NCBI RefSeq assembly: GCF_000513995.1
Contig: NZ_AZVB01000004.1
Span: 97,062 to 161,061, forward strand
Origin: Pseudoxanthomonas sp. J35
GTDB lineage: Bacteria; Pseudomonadota; Gammaproteobacteria; Xanthomonadales; Xanthomonadaceae
DNA: 64,000 nt
Reading direction: 5' to 3'
A model generated the notes under the pieces. That model was not told the origin of the DNA. It saw nothing but the letters and a program-made list of their open reading frames with translations, and searched no databases. A program made the translations under genes and the position numbers. The first letter of the stretch is position 1. Each line of letters starts with the position of its first letter. Shown here one piece after another: positions 54,574 to 61,855 of this stretch.

Positions 54574-56903
54574 CCAGAAACCTGCCGTACCTCGTCCTGT
54601 TCCTTGCCGGCCTGGCGGTCCTCGCCTGGACCGGCGCCAGCCACCTGTCCACCCATCCGCTGGGCGCGGCCGTGATCGTGGTGATCGCCGCCGGCTTCCT
54701 GGCCGGCGCGCTGGAGCTGCGCCGCTACCGCCAGGCGACCGGTTCGCTGGCGGGCGCGCTGGCCGACGCCGCGTCGGCGTGCACCGACCTCGGTGGCTGG
54801 CTCGGCCGCCTGCAGCCGGCGATCCGCAACGCGGTGCGCCTGCGCATCGAGGGCGAGCGGGTCGCGCTGCCGGCGCCGGCGCTGACTCCGTACCTGGTCG
54901 GCCTGCTGGTGCTGCTGGGCATGCTCGGTACCCTGCTGGGCATGATGGTCACCCTGCGCGGTACCGGCCTGGCGCTGGAAGCGGCCGCCGACCTGGACGC
55001 GATCCGCGGTTCGCTGGCCGCGCCGGTGAAGGGCCTGGGCTTCGCCTTCGGCACCTCGATCGCCGGCGTCGCCGCCTCGGCGGTGCTGGGCCTGCTGTCG
55101 GCGCTGGCCCAGCGCGAACGCGCGCAGGTGGTTCAGCAGCTGGACGTGGAAGCGGCCACCACGCTGCGCGTGCATTCGCGCGCCTGGCAGCGCGAGCAGG
55201 CGCTGCGCCTGCAGCAGGAGCAGGGCGCGATGCTGCCGGCGCTGGTCGAACGCCTGCAGGGCCTGGCCGAGGCGATCGAACGCCAGCACGCCGCCGGCGG
55301 CGAGCGCCTGCTCGCCAGCCAGGCGCAGTTCCATGCGCGCGCCGAGGAGTCGCAGGCCCGCCTGGTCGCCTCGCTGCAGGCGCTGTCCGCTTCGCTGGAG
55401 AAGCAGCAGGCCGCCGCCGGCGAACAGCTGCTGGCCGCGCAGGACGCGTTCCATGCGCGAGGCGAGGAGTCGCAGTCGCGCTGGACCGCTTCGCTGCAGG
55501 CGCTGGCCGAATCGATCGGGCAGCAGCACGCCGCCAGCGGCGAACGCCTGCTGGCCGCGCAGGCCGAATTCCACGCGCGCAGCGGGGAAGCGCAGTCGCG
55601 CTGGGCGGCGGCGCTGCAGGAATCGCTGCAGGCCGGCGTCGCCGAAAGCGCGCGCGCGGCCGGCGCTGCGTTGCAGCCGGTGGTCGAGGCGACCCTGGCC
55701 GCGCTCGCGCGCGAGGCCGCCTCCACCCAGGCGATGGTGGGCGAAGCGGTGCAGCGCCAGCTTGACGGCCTGTCCTCCGGATTCGCCAGCGCCACCGCCG
55801 CCGCCGCCGACGGCTGGCGCGCCGCGATCGATGGCCAGCAGCAGGTCAACGAAGCGCTGGCCGGCAACCTGCAGGCCGCGCTGGAGCGGTTCAACGCCGC
55901 CTTCGAGCAGCGCTCGCTGCAGCTGCTGGGCGAGCTGGGCGAGCGCCTGGACGGCAACGCCGCGCGCATGGCCGAGGCGTGGGAACAGGCGCTGCAGCGC
56001 CAGGAGCAGGCGCACGCGGCGCTGGTCGAACGCAACGGCGAGGCCTGGGCACGGGCCACCGCCGGCTTCGGCGAGCAGGCCGGCGCGCTGGTCGAGAGCG
56101 TCGACCGCTCGCACGAGCGCCTGCAGCAGGCGCTGGCCGGACAGGACGCGCAGCGCCTGCAGGCCTGGAACGCGCAGCTGGCCGAAACCGGTGCCGGCCT
56201 GCGCGAGGCCTGGACCGCGGCGGCCACGCATGCTTCCGAACGCCAGCAGGCGATCTGCGACGCGCTGGCCGCCACCGCCGCCGACATCACTGCGCAGGCC
56301 CAAGCGCAGGCGCGCGACACCGTCGCCGAGATCGCGCAGCTGCTGCAGGCCGCCGCCGAGGCGCCGCGCGCCGCCGCCGAGGTCATCGGCGAACTGCGCC
56401 AGCAGCTGTCCGACAGCATGGTCCGCGACACCGCCATGCTCGAGGAGCGCAACCAGCTGATGGCCACGCTGCAGACCCTGCTGGATGCGGTGAACCACGC
56501 CTCCACCGAGCAGCGCGGCGCGATCGACGCGCTGCTGTCGACCTCGGCCGAACTGCTCGAGCGCGTCGGCGAACGCTTCGGCGAGCACGTGCAGGCGGAG
56601 GCCGGCAAGCTGGAAGCCGCCGCGGCGCAGGTCGTCGCCGGCGCCGCGGACGTGGCCAGCCTCGGCGAGGCCTTCGCCACCGCGGTGCAGCTGTTCGGCC
56701 AGTCCAGCAGCGAGCTGGGCGAGCGCCTGCAGCAGATCGAGGCCGCGCTGGAGCGCTCGGCCGCGCGCAGCGACGAGCAGCTGGCCTACTACGTGGCCCA
56801 GGCGCGCGAGGTCGTGGACCTGAGCCTGATGGCGCAGCGGCAGATCGCCGCCGACCTGCAGCGCATCGATGACACCCGCGCCGAAGGGGCCGAGGCCGCA
56901 TGA
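54570..56903 (+). CDS. DUF802 MotA/TolQ-like channel protein with long helical tail
   Basis: The 777-residue inner-membrane protein has two N-terminal membrane helices (about 5-24 and 31-50), a short cytoplasmic part, then two helices with the MotA/TolQ/ExbB signature: LVGLLVLLGMLGTLLGMMVTL (109-129, given here without its last residues) and GLGFAFGTSIAGVAASAVLG (155-174) with the pore-lining T162/S163. From about 185 to the end it is almost all Ala/Gln/Glu-rich helix, some 590 residues, including 40-residue repeats at 244-363. This layout, a five-subunit-type motor stator with a giant cytoplasmic tail, is that of ZorA. Overlaps of 4 bp with genes on both sides show strict coupling. Function unproven. 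Confidence 0.8.
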   Translation: MTRNLPYLVLFLAGLAVLAWTGASHLSTHPLGAAVIVVIAAGFLAGALELRRYRQATGSLAGALADAASACTDLGGWLGRLQPAIRNAVRLRIEGERVALPAPALTPYLVGLLVLLGMLGTLLGMMVTLRGTGLALEAAADLDAIRGSLAAPVKGLGFAFGTSIAGVAASAVLGLLSALAQRERAQVVQQLDVEAATTLRVHSRAWQREQALRLQQEQGAMLPALVERLQGLAEAIERQHAAGGERLLASQAQFHARAEESQARLVASLQALSASLEKQQAAAGEQLLAAQDAFHARGEESQSRWTASLQALAESIGQQHAASGERLLAAQAEFHARSGEAQSRWAAALQESLQAGVAESARAAGAALQPVVEATLAALAREAASTQAMVGEAVQRQLDGLSSGFASATAAAADGWRAAIDGQQQVNEALAGNLQAALERFNAAFEQRSLQLLGELGERLDGNAARMAEAWEQALQRQEQAHAALVERNGEAWARATAGFGEQAGALVESVDRSHERLQQALAGQDAQRLQAWNAQLAETGAGLREAWTAAATHASERQQAICDALAATAADITAQAQAQARDTVAEIAQLLQAAAEAPRAAAEVIGELRQQLSDSMVRDTAMLEERNQLMATLQTLLDAVNHASTEQRGAIDALLSTSAELLERVGERFGEHVQAEAGKLEAAAAQVVAGAADVASLGEAFATAVQLFGQSSSELGERLQQIEAALERSAARSDEQLAYYVAQAREVVDLSLMAQRQIAADLQRIDDTRAEGAEAA
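55299..55658 (+). repeat. three 120-bp (40-residue) coding repeats in the DUF802 tail
   Basis: Exact-period repeats begin at 55299, 55419 and 55539. Each encodes GE(R/Q)LLA-x-QAxFHAR-xEESQSRW-like text followed by ASLQAL and a Q-rich linker; a partial copy precedes them. Differences at many third positions show they are old and kept at the protein level, which suggests tail length is under selection. Confidence 0.8.
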
Positions 56904-57565
56904 GCCTGGAGAGCGAAGGCCAGGCCGAACTGGGCACGCCGGTCTGGGCGGCGTTCGGCGACCTGATGGCGGTGCTGCTGGGCGCGTTCGTGCTGGTCCT
57001 GGTCGGCGTGATCGCGGTGCAGGGCGAGCTGGCGCTGCGCCTGGACGAGGAGGTCGCGCGCCGCGAAGCCGAGGCGCAGCAGCGCCAGGCGCTGGAGCAG
57101 GCGCTGGCCGGTCCGCTGGCCAGCGGCCGGGTGACCCTGGTCGACGGCCGCATCGGGATCCGCGGCAACGTGCTGTTCGCGCTCAACTCCGACCAGCTGC
57201 AGCCGGAAGGCGTGGAGCTGCTGCGCAGCCTCGCCGCGCCGCTGGCCGGCTACCTTTCCGCGCGCCACCAGATCCTGATGGTCAGCGGCTTCACCGACGA
57301 CCGCCCGGTGCGCGACGGCAACCGCCGCTTCGCCGACAACTGGGAACTGTCGGCGCAGCGCGCGCTGACCGTGACCCGCACCCTGGTCGCCGAAGGCGTG
57401 CCGGCCGATTCGGTGTTCGCCGCCGCGTTCGGCGCGCAGCAGCCGGTCAGCCCGAACGACAGCGATGCCGGCCGCGCCAGGAACCGCCGCGTGGAGATCG
57501 CGCCGATGCCGCGTCCGACGCGCGGCAAGGATGGCGTGGAGCGCAGGGACGGCGATGGCCGCTGA
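56900..57565 (+). CDS. MotB-like OmpA-family peptidoglycan-binding protein
   Basis: The 221-residue protein has one N-terminal membrane helix (about 17-42) carrying D21 in WAAFGDLMAVLLGAFVLVLVG, in the place of the proton-carrying Asp of MotB (compare ADFMT). A short coiled linker and an OmpA-like domain follow (LVDGRIGIRGNVLFALNSDQL, SGFTDDRPVRDGNRRFADNW, ELSAQRALTVTRTLV, NRRVEI), which should grip peptidoglycan. It is the obvious partner of the DUF802 channel and parallels ZorB. It overlaps DUF802 by 4 bp and the DUF2894 gene by 11 bp. Confidence 0.88.
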   Translation: MSLESEGQAELGTPVWAAFGDLMAVLLGAFVLVLVGVIAVQGELALRLDEEVARREAEAQQRQALEQALAGPLASGRVTLVDGRIGIRGNVLFALNSDQLQPEGVELLRSLAAPLAGYLSARHQILMVSGFTDDRPVRDGNRRFADNWELSAQRALTVTRTLVAEGVPADSVFAAAFGAQQPVSPNDSDAGRARNRRVEIAPMPRPTRGKDGVERRDGDGR

Positions 57566-58175
57566 TGGCGCCCGCGCCGGCGACCGGCTGGCGGCCTGGC
57601 GCGAGCAGGGCGCCGACCGCCTCGATCCGCTGCGTTTCGCGCGGATGCAGGCGCTGGCGGCGCGCGTGCAGGCCCACGAGGGCAAGGCGCGCGAACTGCT
57701 GGAGCAGCGCCTGGCCGCGCTGGTCGAGGCCTACGCCGCCGGTCTTTCCGCGCAGGCACGCGAAGGTGGTGCCGCGGGTAACCCAGCGGCCGCAGGGCCG
57801 CTGGCCGTGCTTGCGCAGGAAATCACCCGGCGCTCGGCCGAGGTGAACCCGGCCTACCCGGACGTGCCGATGCTCGATGCGCTGCGCGGCTTGTGGGGAC
57901 GCCTGCGCACCGCCGGCCAGGTGCGCCATGCGCTGGCCGAGGAGCCGACCGACGCCGGCCCGCTCAATTCCGGCCGCCTCGCCCACCGCGCGATGGCGAC
58001 CATGCGCGCGCAGTGCCCGGAGTACCTGCGGCACTTCGTCGCCTACGCCGACGCACTGGCCTCGCTGGAGCGGCTGTGCGCCGCGGCGATGCCGGAGGCC
58101 TCGCCGACCCTGCGCGAGTCCGCGCGCAAGCCGGCCAGGCCCGCAAAGCCGCGCAGGCGCAAGCGCAGCGAGTAG
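57555..58175 (+). CDS. DUF2894 protein, last gene of the MotAB-like operon
   Basis: The 206-residue soluble, mainly helical protein matches DUF2894 (function unknown): ADRLDPLRFARMQALAARV, ELLEQRLAALVEAYAA, MLDALRGLWGRLRTAGQVR and AMATMRAQCPEYLRHFVAYAD. The last 20 residues are very basic (KPARPAKPRRRKRSE), possibly contacting nucleic acid or membrane phosphate. Its ATG lies within the OmpA gene, 11 bp before that gene's end. It has always the look of an accessory of the motor pair, since it follows it directly. Confidence 0.78.
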   Translation: MAADGARAGDRLAAWREQGADRLDPLRFARMQALAARVQAHEGKARELLEQRLAALVEAYAAGLSAQAREGGAAGNPAAAGPLAVLAQEITRRSAEVNPAYPDVPMLDALRGLWGRLRTAGQVRHALAEEPTDAGPLNSGRLAHRAMATMRAQCPEYLRHFVAYADALASLERLCAAAMPEASPTLRESARKPARPAKPRRRKRSE

Positions 58176-58190
58176 GCCGCACCTGCCGGC

Positions 58191-58322
58191 TCAGTCGCCG
58201 GCGCCCTGCGGCGCGGACTGCGCCTCGACGAACAGGCCCATTCCTGCCGCATCACAGGACTCGTGCAGCAGCCACCACGCCGCCTGGCACGGATCGGGGA
58301 GTTCGGGTTCGTTGCGTTCCAT
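58191..58322 (-). CDS. 43-residue small protein
   Basis: A short frame, MERNEPELPDPCQAAWWLL then a helical stretch to a GAGD end, starts at an ATG with an excellent AAGGAG 6 bp upstream. It is acidic with an amphipathic Trp-rich middle and two Cys. Nothing overlaps it. I do not recognise it; the ribosome-binding site is the main support. It follows the SirB2 gene on the same strand after a palindromic spacer. Confidence 0.5.
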   Translation of the reverse strand: MERNEPELPDPCQAAWWLLHESCDAAGMGLFVEAQSAPQGAGD

Positions 58323-58338
58323 GGGTTCTCCTTCCGCG

Positions 58339-58410
58339 GATGCGCTTCGCCTATCCGGGCTACGCGGCTGGATGGAGCCCGGACTCGGCCGAAGGCCGCC
58401 TCCGGGACGC
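58339..58410. repeat. palindromic spacer element with a common intergenic repeat half
   Basis: ATGCGCTTCGCCTATCCGGG followed by CTACG resembles a repeat half common between genes of gamma-proteobacteria. CCCGGACTCGGCC and GGCCGCCTCCGGG then form an imperfect hairpin (about 58378-58406). It lies between the SirB2 gene and the 43-codon gene and may act as a terminator. Confidence 0.45.
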
Positions 58411-58417
58411 CACGCAC

Positions 58418-58819
58418 TCAGCCCATCAACAGGTAGAACGCCCCCAGTGGATGGTGGGTGCGGGCGATGCAGTACACCTGCAGGAAGCACAGCCCCGCCG
58501 CCACGACCAGCGCCGCCCGCGTGCGCGTACGCCGCTGCGGACGGAAGGCGAGGATGCCCAGCACCACGTAGCTGGCCACCAGGCCCAGCTTCACCAGCAG
58601 CCAGCCATTCGCGTACAGCTCGCGCGGCAGGAGGGTCAGCAGCATGAAGGCCGCGGTCAGCAGCACCGTGTCGACGGTGTAGCTGAGGTATCGGACCGGG
58701 GCGAACCTTGGCCACTGCATCCCGGCCAGCAGGGCCAGCGCGCGCAGGCCGAAGAAGCCGCCGCTGCTGAGCGCGGCGGCGATGTGGACAAGCTTGATCT
58801 GCGGATAGAACTCGAACAT
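58418..58819 (-). CDS. SirB2-family membrane protein
   Basis: The 133-residue protein has four hydrophobic segments and the SirB2 pattern: YPQIKLVHIAAALSSGGFFGLR at the start (conserved His in the first helix), YTVDTVLLTAAFML and WLLVKLGLVASYVVLG, and a late ARTHHPLG. SirB2 proteins are small inner-membrane proteins of uncertain role, often near respiratory or NO genes. It starts 6 bp after the nnrS stop and is therefore in the nnrS operon. Confidence 0.85.
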   Translation of the reverse strand: MFEFYPQIKLVHIAAALSSGGFFGLRALALLAGMQWPRFAPVRYLSYTVDTVLLTAAFMLLTLLPRELYANGWLLVKLGLVASYVVLGILAFRPQRRTRTRAALVVAAGLCFLQVYCIARTHHPLGAFYLLMG

Positions 58820-58825
58820 CGGATA

Positions 58826-60085
58826 TCAGCCGGGGCGCCCGTCGCGGCGCGGGGTCAGGTAGGCGTGGCCGATCCGCGCCACCCATGGCGACAGCGCGAC
58901 CAGCCAGCCGGTGGCGGCGATGGCCTGCCACAGGCCCGGATCGGGAAGGATGTCGGCGAGGATGCGCAGCGTGGCCACCAGCTGGATCGCGACGAAGGCG
59001 AACCACGCAGGCCCATGCATGCGCAGCGGCTGCCCGGAATGGCCCTGGGTCACGCGGGTGACCATCGCCACCAGCAGGCTGCCGAAGAAACCGATGAACA
59101 GCGCGTGCATCGGCGCGCGGCCCAGCACGAAGTCGCCGCCGGACAGGTAGACCAGGCTCTGCACCACGTACAGCGCGAAGGTCGCCGGCAGCCACGCGGT
59201 GCCGACGAACAGCACCATCAGCAGGCCCGGGCGCGGTGTGCCGCCGGCGGGCCGGCGCGGCCACCAGCGGTACACCGCATGGGCGGTGAGCAGCAGCAGC
59301 GGCAGGTCGGCCAGCCACAGCCAGGCGTAGGCATGCACCAGTTCCAGGCCCAGGTGCAGGATCGCCAGCGCCCACACCACGCCCAGCCACGGCAGCGGCC
59401 GCCATGCCTTGTAACCGGGTACCACGTTGCCGGCGAAGAACGGGAACATGCGGTGCGCGACCGTCACGTACACCGGCAGCAGCAGGCCGAAGCCGCCGAG
59501 CTTGATGCTGGCGAAGGCCCACTGCGGCGATGCGCCGAGGACGAAGGCGATGAACATCGCCACGCCCAGCCAGCCCAGCACCAGTCCCGCGAAACACGAG
59601 CGCGCATGCCAGGTGCGGCCCTTCTCGTCGGCCAGCAGCCGGCCCAGGGTGAGCAGCCCGGCGCTCCAGCCGGCCAGGGCCATCCACAGGCCCACGGTCA
59701 GGCCGACTTCCCAGCCCGCCGCGCCCAGCAGGATCGCCAGCTGCCCGCCCATCAGGCCGAGGCCGACCGGCACGTAGTGCCGGCGCTCCAGGTCGGGCAG
59801 CCCCATCCAGCGCGGGAACACGGTCAGCAGGAAGCCGAACACGAAGCTCGGCAGCACCAGGTACTGCATGACGAAGGCATGCAGCCAGCCCCCGGGAACC
59901 GGCAGCTCCGGCATGGTCCACCAGCCGGAACGCGCCGACACCAGCCACAGCGCCCACCACAGCATCGCCAGCAGCACGTTGGCCGCGCCGACGAAGAACA
60001 TCAGCCGGTGCGGTGCATGCACCAGCCAGGCCGGCGAGGGCCGCGCGCGGCGCGGGCGGGGCAGGGGAGCGGTCTCGGCGTGCAT
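58826..60085 (-). CDS. nnrS: NnrS family haem-copper membrane protein
   Basis: The 419-residue inner-membrane protein has about twelve membrane helices and NnrS landmarks: PHRLMFFVGAANVLLAMLWW, VMQYLVLPSFVFGFLLTVFP, VTVAHRMFPFFAGNVVPGY, and MHALFIGFFGSLLVAMVTRV then TQGHSG. NnrS proteins bind haem and copper and protect against NO-linked damage. The ATG at 60085 is used; longer frames run through the DNR-like box. It leads an operon with the SirB2-like gene. Confidence 0.92.
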   Translation of the reverse strand: MHAETAPLPRPRRARPSPAWLVHAPHRLMFFVGAANVLLAMLWWALWLVSARSGWWTMPELPVPGGWLHAFVMQYLVLPSFVFGFLLTVFPRWMGLPDLERRHYVPVGLGLMGGQLAILLGAAGWEVGLTVGLWMALAGWSAGLLTLGRLLADEKGRTWHARSCFAGLVLGWLGVAMFIAFVLGASPQWAFASIKLGGFGLLLPVYVTVAHRMFPFFAGNVVPGYKAWRPLPWLGVVWALAILHLGLELVHAYAWLWLADLPLLLLTAHAVYRWWPRRPAGGTPRPGLLMVLFVGTAWLPATFALYVVQSLVYLSGGDFVLGRAPMHALFIGFFGSLLVAMVTRVTQGHSGQPLRMHGPAWFAFVAIQLVATLRILADILPDPGLWQAIAATGWLVALSPWVARIGHAYLTPRRDGRPG

Positions 60086-60119
60086 GGGGCCAGTCTGCGA
60101 TCCGCCGGGCGGGGGCGCC

Positions 60120-60133
60120 TTGATCCATGTCAG
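60120..60133. promoter_or_regulatory. DNR-like box before nnrS
   Basis: TTGAT-CCAT-GTCAG fits the TTGAY-N4-RTCAA pattern with G for the final A. It is centred 41-42 bp before the nnrS ATG, compatible with control of nnrS. Confidence 0.55.
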
Positions 60134-60164
60134 CCCGGCGCGTGGAACCCGGCCTCGCGGTGGC

Positions 60165-60178
60165 TTGACCAGGGTCAA
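60165..60178. promoter_or_regulatory. DNR box between nnrS and the Cys-tailed gene
   Basis: TTGAC-CAGG-GTCAA is perfectly symmetrical, the same class as the box at 49807. It is 87 bp before the small gene at 60266 and 80 bp before nnrS, so it can serve either or both divergent promoters. Confidence 0.75.
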
Positions 60179-60265
60179 GGCCGGGCCGGGACGGCCTGCC
60201 TAGAGTCCCCGCATCGCCGGTCGCGTCGCGCCGGCTCCCGTTATGCCGATCATCCGAGGCACCGC

Positions 60266-60529
60266 ATGTCCACCCTCCAGGTTTCCGCACCCGATCCCGC
60301 CACCGGCCTCTCGCGCGTGTCGGCGATCAGTGCCGCGCTGCGCCAGCACGATCCCGCCGCCCAGGTGGCGTTCGATCCGACCGATGGCCAGGTGCAGGTG
60401 CTGACCGTGCTGCCGCAGGAAGAGGTCGAACGGATCCTGCGCGCGCTGGGCGAAGCCGCGGTGGCGGACGACTCCGAGCAGGACCGCGACGGCGGCGACG
60501 GCTGCTGCGGCTGCGGCTGTCGCGGCTGA
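60266..60529 (+). CDS. small Cys-tailed protein with HMA-like fold, 87 aa
   Basis: The 87-residue protein has strand-helix segments of an HMA-like domain (LQVSA, SRVSAISAALRQ, VQVLTVL, EEVERILRALG) without the usual CxxC loop, then an acidic linker (DDSEQDRDGGDG) and a tail with Cys80, Cys81, Cys83 and Cys85 (CCGCGC). It has no signal peptide. It lies behind a perfect DNR box and opposite nnrS, and its plan repeats that of the 78-residue protein at 46345. A soft-metal or redox role in NO metabolism is inferred. GAGG precedes the ATG. Confidence 0.7.
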   Translation: MSTLQVSAPDPATGLSRVSAISAALRQHDPAAQVAFDPTDGQVQVLTVLPQEEVERILRALGEAAVADDSEQDRDGGDGCCGCGCRG

Positions 60530-60547
60530 ACCGCCCGCGCGCGGTAC

Positions 60548-60721
60548 TCAGCGCGGCACGCTTTCGCGGGCGTCCGGGTAGTCCTTCTCCGGATCGGGCC
60601 GGCCGTCGCGCGGCTGGTCCGGCGGGTCGTGGTCCTTCCAGCGCGCCTTGTCGTTGCGCAGCTTGTCGGCGGTGCGGGCCTTGGCTTCGTCGCTTTCGCG
60701 GTTGGGTGCGGGCTTGGCCAT
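60548..60721 (-). CDS. small hydrophilic protein, 57 aa
   Basis: The 57-residue protein is strongly charged and probably disordered (MAKPAPNRESDEAKARTA at the start; PDQPRDGRPDPEKDY near the end). GGGAGG lies 9 bp before the ATG. No fold or family is recognised; proteins of this composition in soil bacteria are sometimes stress-related, but nothing here shows it. Confidence 0.5.
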   Translation of the reverse strand: MAKPAPNRESDEAKARTADKLRNDKARWKDHDPPDQPRDGRPDPEKDYPDARESVPR

Positions 60722-60989
60722 CGTCGTCGCCTCCCGTTGCCGGAAGCCGCATTGCACGCCCGTCGCCGGTTCGTGACGGCGCGGCGGGCTTTCCTCCTGG
60801 AATCCGTCCAGTCATGCCGCGGTAAGGCGGGAAAGCGCTAGCATGGCCAATGAATCCCGGCACCTGCGCGCGATCCGTCCGGCATCGCCACGCCTCCCTC
60901 CCGTCATCTGATCCATCCTGCAGCTGCTGCGCGTGGGTCTTCCGCATCGCTCCCGTTCCCGACGCACCGCGCGCTCCCGGAGCAGGCGC

Positions 60990-61307
60990 ATGAGCGCCTT
61001 CGACGAGGAAGGCGGCTGCGCCGACTGCGGGCATTGCGACGCGGTGTGCTGCCGCCTGACCGTGGTCCTGGAGCCCGAAGACCGCATTCCCTCGCACCTC
61101 ACCACCTTCCTTCCCGCCGGCCCCCGGGTGATGGCGCATGACGAGGACGGCTGGTGCGTGGCCATGGACGGCGCACGCATGAATTGCGGCATCTACGAGA
61201 GCCGCCCGCAGGTCTGCCGGCGTTTCGTCATGGACGGGCCTTACTGCCGCTCGGTGCGCCGGGAATACGTCGAGGGGCCGCGCGAGATCCCGCTGCTGCT
61301 GGAGTAG
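60990..61307 (+). CDS. YkgJ-family cysteine cluster protein
   Basis: The 105-residue protein has the zinc/iron-chelating CxxCxxxCC domain: CADCGHCDAVCCRLTV, then CGIYESRPQVCRRF and a further Cys near GPYCRSV. These cysteines probably bind a metal or Fe-S cluster; the physiological role of the family is unsettled. The ATG at 60990 is chosen as the first residue before the cluster with a GGAG site. Its stop is 1 bp from the converging GFA gene. Confidence 0.85.
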   Translation: MSAFDEEGGCADCGHCDAVCCRLTVVLEPEDRIPSHLTTFLPAGPRVMAHDEDGWCVAMDGARMNCGIYESRPQVCRRFVMDGPYCRSVRREYVEGPREIPLLLE

Positions 61308-61308
61308 C

Positions 61309-61731
61309 TCAGCCGCCGGCAGGCCTCGGCGGCGACAGCGTGGGGATCTTCGGCAGCCCGTCGTCCACCTGCAGCCATGGCACGTGCTCGGCATGGAACA
61401 CGTGCACCGACGGCTCGCGATCCAGCGGTCCGTCGACGAGGGCGCGGGCAACATGCATCTCGCCCGGCCAGCGCGTGGATTCGAAGAACATGGGCGTGCC
61501 ACAGGTCGGGCATGAAGCACGGCGCGCACCCGGACTGGATTCGTACCAGCGCGGCTGCGCGGAATCCGGCTCCAGCGTGAACTGTTCCGCCGCGAAGCCG
61601 ACCCAGGTGACCAGCGGCGCGCCATGCGCGCGCCGGCAGGACGAGCAGTGGCAGTGCGCGACCCACTTGCTGGGCAGGCGCGCGCCGAAGCGCACGGCGC
61701 CGCACAGGCAGGTTCCGGACACGGTATCCAT
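61309..61731 (-). CDS. GFA family (glutathione-dependent formaldehyde-activating) protein
   Basis: The 140-residue zinc protein of the GFA/CENP-V fold has GTCLCGAVRFGA, HCHCSSCRRAHGAPLVTWVGF and ASCPTCGTPMFF, which carry the metal-binding cysteines. Most members do not act on formaldehyde and have unknown substrates. ATG 61731 (MDTVSGTCLCGAV) is chosen as the first Met ahead of the motif. Confidence 0.9.
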   Translation of the reverse strand: MDTVSGTCLCGAVRFGARLPSKWVAHCHCSSCRRAHGAPLVTWVGFAAEQFTLEPDSAQPRWYESSPGARRASCPTCGTPMFFESTRWPGEMHVARALVDGPLDREPSVHVFHAEHVPWLQVDDGLPKIPTLSPPRPAGG

Positions 61732-61801
61732 CGCGCGATCCCAGGGGTGGCCCGCGCCGAGTATGCCGGCACCCCCGGCGCCGCGCACGTGGCGCCGGCA
61801 C

Positions 61802-61831
61802 AAAAAACCGGGGCCGCACGATGGCGGCCCC
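61802..61831 (-). terminator. intrinsic terminator of the nitric oxide reductase gene
   Basis: On the minus strand GGGGCCGC-CATCGT-GCGGCCCC is followed by GG and six T (61802-61807). It begins 25 bp after the norB stop. A standard Rho-independent terminator. Confidence 0.85.
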
Positions 61832-61855
61832 GATGGGTGTCGCAGTGGCGCGTGA

